A stretch of 64,000 nt of DNA, from assembly GCA_010279815.1 (NCBI GenBank), contig QEOQ01000561.1, positions 249,581-313,580 of the forward strand. Direction: 5' to 3'. Positions within the stretch are counted from its first letter, which is position 1. Every line of letters begins with the position of its first letter. The translations under genes and the position numbers were made by a program. Origin of the DNA: Brachionus plicatilis. Lineage: Eukaryota; Rotifera; Eurotatoria; Ploima; Brachionidae. The notes under the pieces were generated by a model. The model saw nothing but the letters and a program-made list of their open reading frames with translations. It searched no databases and was not told where the DNA came from. Below, piece after piece: positions 1 through 9,664 of this stretch.

Positions 1-535
1 CGTTGTTTTTTTTCATATTTTTTTTCAAAAACAAAAGCTGAAAAATTATTGCTAATAATTATGAACTATAAAAAGTTTTTTGTTGGCTATTTCTATGGAA
101 ACATCCAAAATAAAATTTAAATTTAAAATAAATAATTGTGAACTTTGAAAATTTCTAATAAATCGAAAAGATCACTTTTTGTTTATGATGTATTTTAGCT
201 TAAAAAATAGCAATTTCAGATATTTTTCGTTTTTATTAAAAATCAGAATTTATCTAAAAATTATTTATTAATTTTACAAAATGAGTTGATAATAAATATT
301 GGAAACTTCGATTTTACGGACCTAAAAGACTAAACACTTGTTCAATTTATTTATGGGCAATCTTCAAAAAAACGAGGACTTCTTAGATAAATTTTTAATC
401 TAAAAGATCATAAGATAAATAAGAATTTTGTTTGTGGAGTTTTTTAGCAAAAAAGATTAAAAATCAAGAAATTTTTTGGGTCTGACGACGTCTTTCAGTT
501 GATCAAATTAGAAAACTACATTAAGTACATAAAAA

Positions 536-1020
536 GGCATTGTGAATTTTGGTACAAATAAAAACAAAACCAAAATATAAAGATGATACCAAAGCTTAAG
601 GTTTGACAGACCAGTAAATGTTGTGTAAATTGTAGAAACTGATGGATCCTTTGTACCACCAATATTCTGATTCTGCAAAATTCTGCAATAAATCTGTAAA
701 ATTAAGTCGATTGTGAATTTGAGAAATTATATTATATTAGAAATCCAACTCAGCTTTAAGTGATGGTTCAATGGATATATCAGTTGCTACAGTTTAAAGA
801 ACATGTTTTGGTCGGTCCGAATTAAATCAATGGCGTTTTTTATATTTTGTTTTTGTTTTTTTTACTAAAATTCACTATGTTCTTGCAGAATCAGAATATT
901 GGTGGTAAAAAGGATGCATCAGTTGCTATAATTTACACAACATGTATTGGTCCGTCAGAACTTAAGCTTTGATATTTTTTATGTTTTGGTTATGTTTTTT
1001 GTATCAAATTTCACAATGGC
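536..1020. mobile_element. Foldback DNA transposon (MITE), GGCA-terminus family, with a third arm
   Basis: The left terminus GGCATTGTGAATTTTGGTAC pairs as an inverted repeat with the right terminus, which reads GCCATTGTGAAATTTGATAC on the other strand. Similarity continues for roughly 145 bp on each side, through the shared word ACCACCAATATTCTGATTC. The 8 bases outside are CATAAAAA on the left and CATAAAAT on the right, a 7/8 target-site duplication. The interior (about 750-885) is a further diverged copy of the right arm, so the element holds three arms. TCTGCA words lie next to the inner ends. There is no transposase, so it is non-autonomous. Its ends resemble those of 47344-47694. Confidence 0.75.
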
Positions 1021-1360
1021 CATAAAATTTACATTTAATCCCTATATCTTTTTATATTCTAAAATGGTCCATTAAGTATACATAAAGTTCCTTTACTACA
1101 TAGAGTACATAAAAGTCTGGTGATCATAACATAAAGTTACCTTTTTATTAAATAAAGAGACATTCTCGATTTATATGATTTTATTGACAGCAAATGGAGA
1201 TTTCGTTCAGAGACTTAAAAAAGTTTCCTTTGAATTAAATTTTTAAAATATTCAGTCCAAAATAAAATTTTTTAAATAATGGGATGCTTTTGGTTAGTTA
1301 AATTGTTAAAGATAAAATTAAAATGAATCTTTATAGCAAGCAAATGGTTTTTATACAACA

Positions 1361-1440
1361 CGGTAGTCAAGTGGCGGAATAGCTTACCTTCATAGCTGGA
1401 TGAAGCGATTATTGTGAACAAGTTCAAAGCTGGATGACTT
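1361..1440 (+). repeat. Possible tRNA-derived (SINE-like) fragment
   Basis: The segment contains TAGTCAAGTGG, a fair match to a tRNA A box, and 53 bp on AGTTCAAAGCT, a fair match to a B box. It does not fold into an obvious cloverleaf and has no clean acceptor stem, so it is not called a tRNA gene. A decayed SINE head is the more likely reading, and chance similarity is possible. Confidence 0.25.
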
Positions 1441-1941
1441 TGATCAAACTGATATTATTATTTAAATTAAGCTAAACTAAACTAGTGTTTCATTTTTTTA
1501 AATTCAAATTTTGATCTGAATGGGAAAAAAACTAATAATTTTTTCAAAAAGCAATAGGCTCTGCAAAATCAGTTCCAAGTGTATTAAAAAAATGATTTTA
1601 ATTTAAAGTGTCATTTAAACAAAACCAGAATTAATTAATTTTGGACGAAATATCAAAAAAATAAATAAATCATCTAAGGATCAAATTTTTTTATGTTTTT
1701 TAGGTAACAAATTAAAAATTTCGGATATTTTTTATATTTATTAAACATTAAATTTCAAGCTTTATTCAATTATTTTAGAAAACGAGTGGAAAAAAATATA
1801 GGAATAAAAATAAAAAATAGGATAATATATAAAAAAATATAAAATTTCCTTGATGACATTAAACTAGATAGCATTGAAGTTCATTTAAATAAACTATTTA
1901 TTAAATATCTTAAAAATAGTGTTATTTTCAAAAATACACTT

Positions 1942-2088
1942 GGCAAGTATTTTTTTCTATTTTACATTTTTAGAAATAATTGCGTAATTATATTTAAAAT
2001 TTTATTTTATTTGCTTAAGTATTGAGTTTAAATTAAACAACGTAATTTCAAAATTTCAAAAAAGTTAAATAGAAAAAAAAAACTTGCC
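1942..2088. repeat. Short foldback with GGCAAGT ends
   Basis: The left end GGCAAGTATTTTTTTCTATT pairs with the right end, which reads GGCAAGTTTTTTTTTTCTATT-like sequence on the opposite strand. The arms extend imperfectly towards GTAATT in the middle. The ends resemble the GGCA family, but no 8-bp duplication is convincing (ATACACTT against ACTTACTA), although CACTT occurs on both sides. It may be an old or rearranged MITE. Confidence 0.4.
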
Positions 2089-2455
2089 ACTTACTATTGA
2101 ATTAATCAAAGACTATGCCAGGGCTTTTGTTAATAGCTCAAAATCTTGTAAGAAAAAAACACCATTGTGTAATATATAGAATGAATTCAGTGAATGGGTA
2201 AATATTAAGGGATTATAACTGATTTTCAATATTTTTGCTTTATTTTTTTATTACACTAAAATTAAACAAAAAAAAACTTGCTATCGCTTTTCCAGTAATT
2301 TACTAATTTATTCTTTTTTGTACTTTATATTTCAAAAATTTTATATATTTACTTTATTCATTTAAAAATTCTATTTTTTACTTATCTAATGGCAGAAGGA
2401 GTTTTGTTTACTCAGAGCCATTTCAAATTTAAATAAACAATCAAAAAAAAAAAAA

Positions 2456-3151
2456 GGGCCATGTCCAGAATGTGATCAAGTGTTCACCAAAAAATGTGAT
2501 CATAGGTATCATGTCCAGAATGTGATCATTTTGATCACCAAAATATTAAGTGTACTCTTTGTGATCAAAAATTGATCACATAAATTTTTTTTGTTGAAAT
2601 CAAAAATTTTTTTCATTCTAGAAATTTAAAAATTTAAAAATTATGTTAATATTGAATGAAATAAGAAAAAAACAAAAAAAAAATTGCAAATCACCTTAAT
2701 AATTTTAATAATAGTTTTTGAAATATATATTTAGATTTAAAAACCGTAAAAGAAAAGGCAGTTTTTACAAAGAAATTGCTTTGATCCCAATAGAATCGTC
2801 CGATGCAGCTAAATTAGCTGCAAAAAAAGCATTAAGTAAACAGTCAAATCCGGTATAATGTAGCATTTGTGATGAATTTATGAAAAATGAAAAGAGTGTA
2901 AAATTCCACGTGTCAAAAAACACAAAGAATAATTTAGATTTTGTTTTATTTTTTTTTGAAAATTGATAATAAAGTTTAATAAATTTTAAAAAATTTCCTG
3001 ATTACCAAAAAAAAATTATTTTTGTTTTTTCATAAATTAGAGAATTTTTTGCTCACGAAATATGTGATTATTGATCACTGATCACATTCTGGAAATGATA
3101 ACTATGATCACATTTTGTGGTGAACACTTGATCACATTCTGGACATGACCC
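2456..3151. mobile_element. 696-bp terminal-inverted-repeat element with zinc-finger-like coding remnants
   Basis: The left end GGGCCATGTCCAGAATGTGA and the right end (GGGTCATGTCCAGAATGTGA on the other strand) form inverted repeats of about 80 bp. Each contains two tandem copies of the word TGTCCAGAATGTGATCA. The element is bounded by poly-A on both sides (13 A left, 9 A right), so a poly-A target duplication of 8-9 bp is possible but cannot be proved. The terminal repeats read as Cys-Pro-Glu-Cys-Asp followed by His-x2-His. An interior open stretch (about 2733-2965) ends in Cys-x2-Cys...His after an in-frame stop at 2857. This looks like captured or relic zinc-finger sequence. No intact transposase is present. 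Confidence 0.6.
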
Positions 3152-3628
3152 AAAAAAAAATATATGTCGCTTCTAGTTTTCAAGAACATACAAGTCTAAA
3201 CATTGGTTCAATTTGTATGAGATTAATTTTTAAAAAATAGAAGACTTTATGTAATTATCCGAATTTAGTGACATGTCACTTAATGAAATAATAACATGTT
3301 AGTAAAAAATGAACACTAATTTTTAAAAAGGACAATGTTCAACTAATGCGATTTGTCTTAAAAAAGGAATAAGTTAACTTTTGTTAAAAAATGCATCCGG
3401 TTTTAATAAAATTCGGATTTAAAACATAATTAAATTTTCATTTTTAATTAAATTTTATAAAAGCTGAAACTATTTTTAATAATTTAAAAATTTGTTCACA
3501 TTTAATTACATGTCATTAATAATGAATTTTTATTTTTTTCAAAAACAGTGCTCAATTTTGAATAACATGTCACTAAAAAAGAGTACTCTATTTTAAAGAC
3601 ATGTCAATAAATTTGTGAATGAAAAAAA

Positions 3629-3634
3629 TTTATT
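3629..3634 (-). terminator. Candidate poly(A) signal for DR1
   Basis: AATAAA on the minus strand lies about 107 bases past the DR1 stop codon. It is the first canonical hexamer seen downstream of that gene. AATAAA is common by chance in such AT-rich DNA. Confidence 0.4.
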
Positions 3635-3740
3635 AAAGTTACAAAATTTTAACAAGCATTTACTAAAAATTTAATTTACAAACTATCTGAAACCAATAAG
3701 TCGATTTAAAAAAGATTAGAGCCAACATCAAACGTAAAAT

Positions 3741-4280
3741 TTAATCATAATTGTCATCATCATCTTGGGTAGTAATGCCCGTCTTAAGCACCGGATTGAG
3801 CATCTCTTGATTTAGAGAAGCTTGGCGCTGTAGGGCCTGCTGCGCTTCTTGTTGCATTCTTTGCCATTCTTCCTTGTTGTCCATCATCTGCTGTTGCTTT
3901 CTAGCTTCGGCAAAAAGCAAATTTTGTTGCCTGAGTAGTTCTTCTTGCGGAATGCCCGGCTTGTCTAGTTTATTCTTAATACGCCGTCTCTTGTCAACTT
4001 CTTCTTGCATCTGTTTCATTACATCCACACAGTCATTTTTGTATTCACCAAAACCAAGGTTATCCAGAGCAAGGAGCACGTGGTCGGGTAAAATTAGTCT
4101 TTTGGATTGATTTTCGCATACCAGATTTGCTTCGGTTGCCAGAAGATGAATGAATTCGTTGCATGAAGTGACTATTAAATCTTTGGCATCTCCACTAAGT
4201 CTAACTTGAGGTAGCAGCTCTTTGATTAGCTTGTACATTGCTGATTTGGGTACACACAGGTCTTCGTCATTGTCACTCAT
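3741..4280 (-). CDS. DR1: Negative cofactor 2 beta (DR1, TBP-associated repressor)
   Basis: This is a 179-residue single-exon protein. Residues about 8-90 are a histone-fold domain of the NC2-beta/CBF-A type: PKSAMYKLIKELLP, then CNEFIHLLATEAN, then LPDHVLLALDNLGFG. They are followed by the family's GIPQEELLRQQ motif, a Gln-rich helix containing EWQRMQQEAQQA, and an acidic Asp-rich C-terminus. In known animals and yeast, DR1 pairs with NC2-alpha (DRAP1), clamps TBP on DNA and blocks TFIIA/TFIIB entry, although it can also activate some core promoters. Length and domain order match the family (about 176 residues in mammals). The ATG at 4280 is the only sensible start. The next gene, MPV17L2, is on the same strand 4.7 kb upstream. 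No frameshift or missing motif was seen. Confidence 0.95.
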   Translation of the reverse strand: MSDNDEDLCVPKSAMYKLIKELLPQVRLSGDAKDLIVTSCNEFIHLLATEANLVCENQSKRLILPDHVLLALDNLGFGEYKNDCVDVMKQMQEEVDKRRRIKNKLDKPGIPQEELLRQQNLLFAEARKQQQMMDNKEEWQRMQQEAQQALQRQASLNQEMLNPVLKTGITTQDDDDNYD

Positions 4281-5289
4281 TTTTTTTAAATTTGGCTATT
4301 ATTGTGTTTTGCCTTGTTTTTATTACAGGTTTTTATTTCGATTAGGATTTTTATATGCCAATAATGCATAGTATTTATCAATGAATTATGAATACTTTTG
4401 GAATAAGTAGCCGATTATTAGATACGATAGGCAACTTTGTTTTTCTGAAGCGAGCAAATTAAACTTAACTTTTGTTAGGAATTGATTTTGACATTTGAAA
4501 AGCCAAAATTGTTCCAAAAAATGACAAATCACTTAAAATAATTAGTCAAAATAAACTTTTTTTAAAATTTTAAAATGAGTATTTTTTTTGTAATATTTTT
4601 TTAATAAATATTTAATTAATTAACATTTTTTTTTCAAGAGATAATTTAACAAATTAGAGAATTTTTTTTTTCAAAAATATTTTTAATTCGAGTGTAATTT
4701 TTATACTTGATTAAATAAAAAATAAAATTTTTTTGTTAATAACTATTAAAATAGATATAAAAATTTATTTTATAAAAATTCGCAAGCTTTTTTTAAAAAA
4801 TACATAAATAAAATATAAATTTTGATTTTTATTCGAGATGTTTTTTTGTATTTTTTTTTTAATAAAGATGCAAAAAAATGAATATTTTTTAAATAATCAA
4901 AAAACTTAGAAAAAATCAATTTCTTGTTTAATTTCAAAAATTATTTTAAATGACATTCGAATTGGATTAATTTTTTTGTGTTAGAATTACAAAATGTATC
5001 CAATGTTGAAATAACATTGAAAAAGTGCGATATTTCAAATATTTTTTTTCAGTCTCAAATAAAAAAATAATTTTAAGTCAAAATTTGTTTTTTTTTTAAA
5101 TTTGACTTTAGATATGATGATATTTAAGATAATATTTTTAGTCTAAAAAACAATCTGTTTTCAAACAATCTCTGTTTTCCATTTTTTATAAATTGAGTAT
5201 TTGTTAAAATACATCAAACGAAAGTCAATTATCACTAAAGTCAAAATTTTTAAAGAAAAGAACAAAGTTTTTCGAGTCTAGTCGATTAG

Positions 5290-5903
5290 GTGAACTATGG
5301 TTCATCAATTACTGGAAAAATTCTTGTTCTCAGGTTTTTGAACTATTAGTTCACCAAATCTAAAAATTGTTCACCTTTTTTGATATTTTTCATCTATTTT
5401 GAAAAAAAACTAAATATAATATTAAAAAAATAATAATTCAATTGATAAATAAGATTTAAAAATAATATAGAAAAGAAAAATTAGAAAAAAATTTAAATTT
5501 GAAGTAGTTAAAATTTGCAAAATAGATGAACCTATGTTTCCCAAGTCGAACACTTGAAAGATGATAAATTAATTTTAATTTTCTTTAATCTTTATTACTT
5601 ATGTTATTTAAAATGGTAATACCAAGTCGACTAGATCAGAGCAAATTCTATTTCTAGAACTACTTCAAATTAAAAAAAAAATAAAATTTTTTATTTTTTA
5701 TCAGTTTGGAGAATTAGGCATTCTATTAAATAGCTATTCTATTCAATTTGTTCACCTAATCTAAAAGTTCCTCACCTGAATTGAAATATGATCACCCAAT
5801 TCTATTTTGGTTCACCTTTTCGTGAACAAAAAAATTATGTGAACTAATTGTTCACAAATCCGAGAACACGAATTGTTCGTATAATATGTGAACTGTGGTT
5901 CAC
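5290..5903. mobile_element. Foldback element with GTGAAC ends
   Basis: The left arm begins GTGAACTATGGTTCAT and runs through TTCTTGTTCTCAGG to TTAGTTCACC. The right arm on the opposite strand begins GTGAACCACAGTTCA and runs through TTCGTGTTCTCGG to TTAGTTCAC. The arms are about 75 bp long, with further GTTCACC words inside. TAG lies immediately outside both ends, which could be a 3-bp target duplication, but this is too short to be conclusive. No coding sequence was seen, so it is a non-autonomous element of unresolved superfamily. Confidence 0.5.
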
Positions 5904-5977
5904 TAGATCTTTTTTTTCATTTTATTTTATCTTATTCAACTTTTTCATTTTTCATTTTCTTGTCATTTATTTCATTT

Positions 5978-7547
5978 TTATTCTGAAGAAGCATTAGCTC
6001 GGTACAGATAATAAGTAAATAAATTATTCAAAAGTTTAAAAAAAGAATTTTCAATATTTTCAATATTCAATATTAAAAAAATTAACTCATTCTATTTCAC
6101 TTAATAGTTAAATTTCAAATATGAAAATGCTTGCAATATTAATTTAAAATTAATTTTTTATTTGAAACTGAAAAAAACATTTGAAACATTGGATACAACA
6201 TTGGTTATTTCAGCATTGGATACATTATATAATTCAAACACTAAAAATTAAACCAATTTTAAATAGCAATAATATTAAACCGTAAAATAAAAAGTAATTG
6301 TCTTATAGATAATTAATTGTTAAATATTATTTATTTATTTGAATATTATTAACCTCCTTTAGAAGAAGTAAAAAAATAAAAATAAGACTCAAATTTTAAG
6401 TAAAAAAAAAAAATAAAAAGAAATATGAAGAAGTAAGAGCTACAAAATTAGAGACGAAAATGTTTATTAACCAAGAAAAATGAGTCTCATTTGGATTCAA
6501 TTAGTTGGTTTAATAAAATTCTATAGTTTTTGAATCTTAAGTTGTTCAGACAAAGTTTAATAGAGTCAGAGACACCATCACTGGATTAGAAATACCATTT
6601 CATTTCCACTTTTAATCTATTCACTCTCTAAGTGAGGAAAGACATGTTTATATTAGGAAATGAGCATTGCTTTTTAAGGGTCTATTTCAAATGAAATGGG
6701 AGAACATGGTGAATTATTAGAGGCGTCGGTACAAATTGAGCTAAAGATACAGGTGGCAAATGCATTGAATTTAAGGGTACTAATAAATGATAGTTTTGAA
6801 TAAAAATATAATTTTTCAATGGTGAAGATTTTGAGTACTTTGAGTATGACAGACATGTGGCAATTCCATTTTGAATTTAACATTTGTCTCAGTGAATTGT
6901 TTTATTTATATTTAAGGATTTAATGCATTTTGAGTCAAGAGTAATATTCTCTAGACTAAATAAATAAATTCTCTAGGTAAATTGTGGTAAGCAGAAGGTT
7001 TTATAAAAGAAGCTCTTAAAGAAAGGTGATAAAATACTGATCTTTCCAAGTAAAAAGAGGGCTGAATAAAATAAATTTTTGAACTTACTTAAATTTATCA
7101 TTCCCAACTGAGTTTTAATTCTAAAGAAAAGTTAAGTGTAAAGCCAAGATATTGAATACTTATAAGTTAATTGAGTTTTGTTTGGTTTAAATAAAAACTA
7201 TTCGAAAATAAGGGGGATCCAAAGGTAACAATGCCTGATTTAGAGGTATTGAATTTGAATCGCCATTTTAGACAAAAATTTCCACATGGATCGAGTAGAG
7301 TTTGGAGATGCCTATCGACAGGGCTAATTAGTAATATGTCATCAGCATTGACAATTATTGATAAATTAATATTCTTGAATTTAGCTACAATTTTTTTAAA
7401 AAATTTTCTATTAAGTCATTGATGAATATGTTTAACATGAAATAGGAAAGGATACCACCTTGTTTACAGCCACACTTGATTTTGAATGGACTTGAGGAGA
7501 TCCCTTTTGAGACAATGATTGCTGAGGAGGTATCAAACTATTTTTTT
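5978..7547 (-). pseudogene. Dead non-LTR retrotransposon (reverse transcriptase fragment and 3' end)
   Basis: Read on the minus strand from about 7547, the sequence encodes degenerate reverse transcriptase motifs. These are SSPFKIKCGCKQGGILS (the usual CGVKQGGILSP block), FMLNIFINDLIE, NADDILLISP (the catalytic YADD box with Tyr changed to Asn), LKWRFKFNTSKSGIVTFG and YLGFTLN. The reading is broken by several stops (for example after the INDLIE block and after YLGFTLN). It continues as an open segment at 6674-6883. At 5978-6010 it ends in L-Y-R-A-N-A-S-S-E-stop followed by an A-rich tail, the same ending as the copies near 16838 and 49681. A single 5'-truncated LINE insertion is the simplest reading. 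Whether the 5978 tail and the RT belong to one insertion is inferred from strand and order. Confidence 0.7.
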
Positions 7548-7671
7548 AAGAGTACCCAAAGGTTTCTATACAATGACTAAAAAGTCATATCAATAATTTA
7601 ACAGTTCAGATATCAATCTAATCCAAGATTTCCCGTATACCGTCCCTCAAAATCAAATTTTTGGCACAGGT

Positions 7672-7917
7672 CAGAGTTGTTTAAAAGTCCCAAAAAAAGT
7701 CTTGGGTTGTCTAATGCAAATAGATTTGTCATATGTCACCATTTTCTTGCAATTATAGCATAAAAGTCTTCACAATTATTCTTCAGTATTCACAATTTTA
7801 TAGACCGGACTTGGACTTTTTTTAAAGAAAAAAATTTAAAGTCTTAGCTCGGACTTTAGTAAAAAAAAATTCCGGACTTGGACTTGACTTGAGACTTGTG
7901 ACTTACAAGCAACTTTG
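7672..7917. mobile_element. hAT-like MITE
   Basis: The left end CAGAGTTGTTTAAAAGTC pairs with a diverged right end that reads CAAAGTTGCTTGTAAGTCAC on the other strand, followed by CAAGTCTCAAGTCAAGTCCA. The 8 bases outside are GCACAGGT and GTACAGGT (7/8). CAG-AGTTG ends with 8-bp duplications are typical of hAT transposons. The arms match the short hairpin at 11402-11477. There is no transposase. Confidence 0.6.
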
Positions 7918-8095
7918 GTACAGGTAGACCAGCAAAAATGAAAAAGGCTTTGTTTAAATAATATGAATTAAAATAATGATCTTTTAAATTTTATTTCTTT
8001 TTTTGTATTTGTGTCACTTAAATAAATTTACTTTATAAAAATGCTACATGCATTTAAAATATTTTAAAAATTACGGTATAGTTTTTTCAACATAT

Positions 8096-8220
8096 TGCGA
8101 AATGCTTGATTTGGGAAAAGAATTCGATAGTATTTTTGTTGAAAGAATAAACACTCAAAGCACACAAACAATAGTTAGATAAAGATAAATACCAAAAAGA
8201 AAGAAAAAGGCAACGGGTAT
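8096..8220 (+). pseudogene. Degenerate coding relic, second copy at 50760-50893
   Basis: The translation contains SIFVERINTQSTQTI, then after a frameshift DKYQKE. A related stretch on the minus strand at 50760-50893 reads GSFVERMDIQDTQTI and then DKYQKE, so both are decayed copies of the same protein. I do not recognise the family. A transposable-element origin is likely because the copies are dispersed and broken. Confidence 0.4.
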
Positions 8221-8980
8221 TTTAGATTTAAGAATTTATAATGAGATATTTAATTTTTTTTTAAATAAGCAAAAAAGCATTTTTTTTTTGAAAAAGTCTT
8301 TTTTTTGCAAAAAGTATTTTTATCTTAACAAAATCGTCTTATGCGCTAAAATTTATTTTATAAAGATTTAACTAAATATATACAGGTGAAGTTAAATTAG
8401 TTAAATTTTTTTAAAACACAATTTTAAATCATCAAATTTTGTTTTAATTACAAAACGAGGAGTTTTTGCAATATTTATTAATTAAGATGTATTAAGTGAT
8501 ATTTTTTTTAAAATTAATCTACAATGTTTTAAAAAATCTTTTTTTAATATTAAAAATGATTTACTATTTCAGTAAATTCTAAAATAGAAAAATATTAATT
8601 TAATTAGTAGCCCGAGAATTTTTGTAATTTTTTTAATTAAAAATTATATTTGTTTATTTGTAACCAACAAAAATAAATCTTGAAATTGATTAAAAAATTA
8701 ATTTTGGTAAAAACAAAATTGCTCTGGGTGATTTTCTCTTGAATTCAATTTATTTTAACTAAAAATCATTAATAGATTGAGTTAATTGATTATATTGTTG
8801 AGTTTTGGTTTAACTAGATGAAAAGATTACCGAAATGATAAGATCAAAAATTTGATTAAAGATTTATATTTTATTTGAAAAAAACTAAAACAAAATCTCA
8901 AAAATCAAAATTTCCTCAATCAATATCCTTAAAAAAATTTAATAATTAACATTTTAAAAAGAATAGCTAAAAATACTTAC

Positions 8981-9664
8981 GTTGAACATTAAAAAAGACA
9001 ACAAGGCATTCCATAAAACCGAGATGAAATTAATATATAGCAACCGATAAACATTTGGAATAAAATAAAAATTAATAAACTGGCACAGTGGCCAAATCAT
9101 ACAATCATACTTTGAAAAAAAATATTATAATATTTATTTTATTTAATAAAAAATTACTGCATATATGGTCAAAAGTTTTTCCTTAAATGTTTCGTAAATT
9201 TGCTTCAAGTGCTTTCCGTCCAGAGTATGAATGGCTGTAATGAACAATATATTTAACAATGGAGCTGCCAACAATTGGTCAAGCAACATTTTTTTAATAA
9301 TAGATTTCGGATTTTTAAAGGGATATTTTTTGTCTAAGAACAGGTACCAGTTGTGTAAAAATGGTCCAGTTAATGAACCTACTGAGGCTACCTTAACTAC
9401 ATAATTATTAAGAAAAAAAAGTTTAATAAAAGCTTCATCATAAATACTTGTTCTAATCAAATCGTAATTTTGAACTACTGAATGGCTGTCTTGGGTTAAA
9501 TTATGGTTCGATTTGTTTGTAAGACGAATTTCAATGTGCTGAGATAAAGAATCACCTATTCCTAGTAAGCACATTGTTGATGCCGTATTGGATAGTAAAA
9601 GATGGGTTTTAAACATTCGCTTACAATATTGAAAAGAATGGCTAATTTTGGAAACTATGGCCAT
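8981..9664 (-). CDS. MPV17L2: MPV17/PMP22-family membrane protein, MPV17L2-like
   Basis: Exon 1 is 9158-9664 (169 residues) and exon 2 is 8981-9109 (43 residues), separated by a 48-bp GT-AG intron, in frame. The protein begins with a short basic leader and carries GPFLHNWYLFLDKKYPF, KKMLLDQLLAAPLLN and, in exon 2, WPLCQFINFYFIPNVYRLLY. These are hallmarks of the Mpv17/PMP22 family, and the first block is closest to MPV17L2, an inner mitochondrial membrane protein tied to mitoribosome assembly in mammals. Exon 2 ends at a good donor (GTAAGT), so a last short exon of a few codons must exist but was not located. Residues about 48-90 form a longer, less conserved loop than in mammals. Partner and function assignments come from the family. 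Confidence 0.85.

Larger units (their letters stand above)
1..3628. other. Gene-free AT-rich spacer with several inverted-repeat elements
   Basis: No supportable protein gene was found here. The stretch is very A+T-rich. It holds the foldback element at 536-1020, a possible tRNA-derived fragment near 1361-1440, a short foldback at 1942-2088 and a longer inverted-repeat element at 2456-3151, each listed separately. Between these I see only homopolymer-rich DNA without open reading frames that resemble a family. Confidence 0.7.
4281..8980. other. Intergenic region with transposon relics
   Basis: There is no host gene between DR1 and MPV17L2. The stretch contains the foldback at 5290-5903, a dead non-LTR retrotransposon on the minus strand (about 5978-7547), a hAT-like MITE at 7672-7917 and a short repeated coding relic at 8096-8220. 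The remainder is A/T homopolymer-rich. The final short exon of MPV17L2 should lie somewhere below 8975, but I could not place it. Confidence 0.65.
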
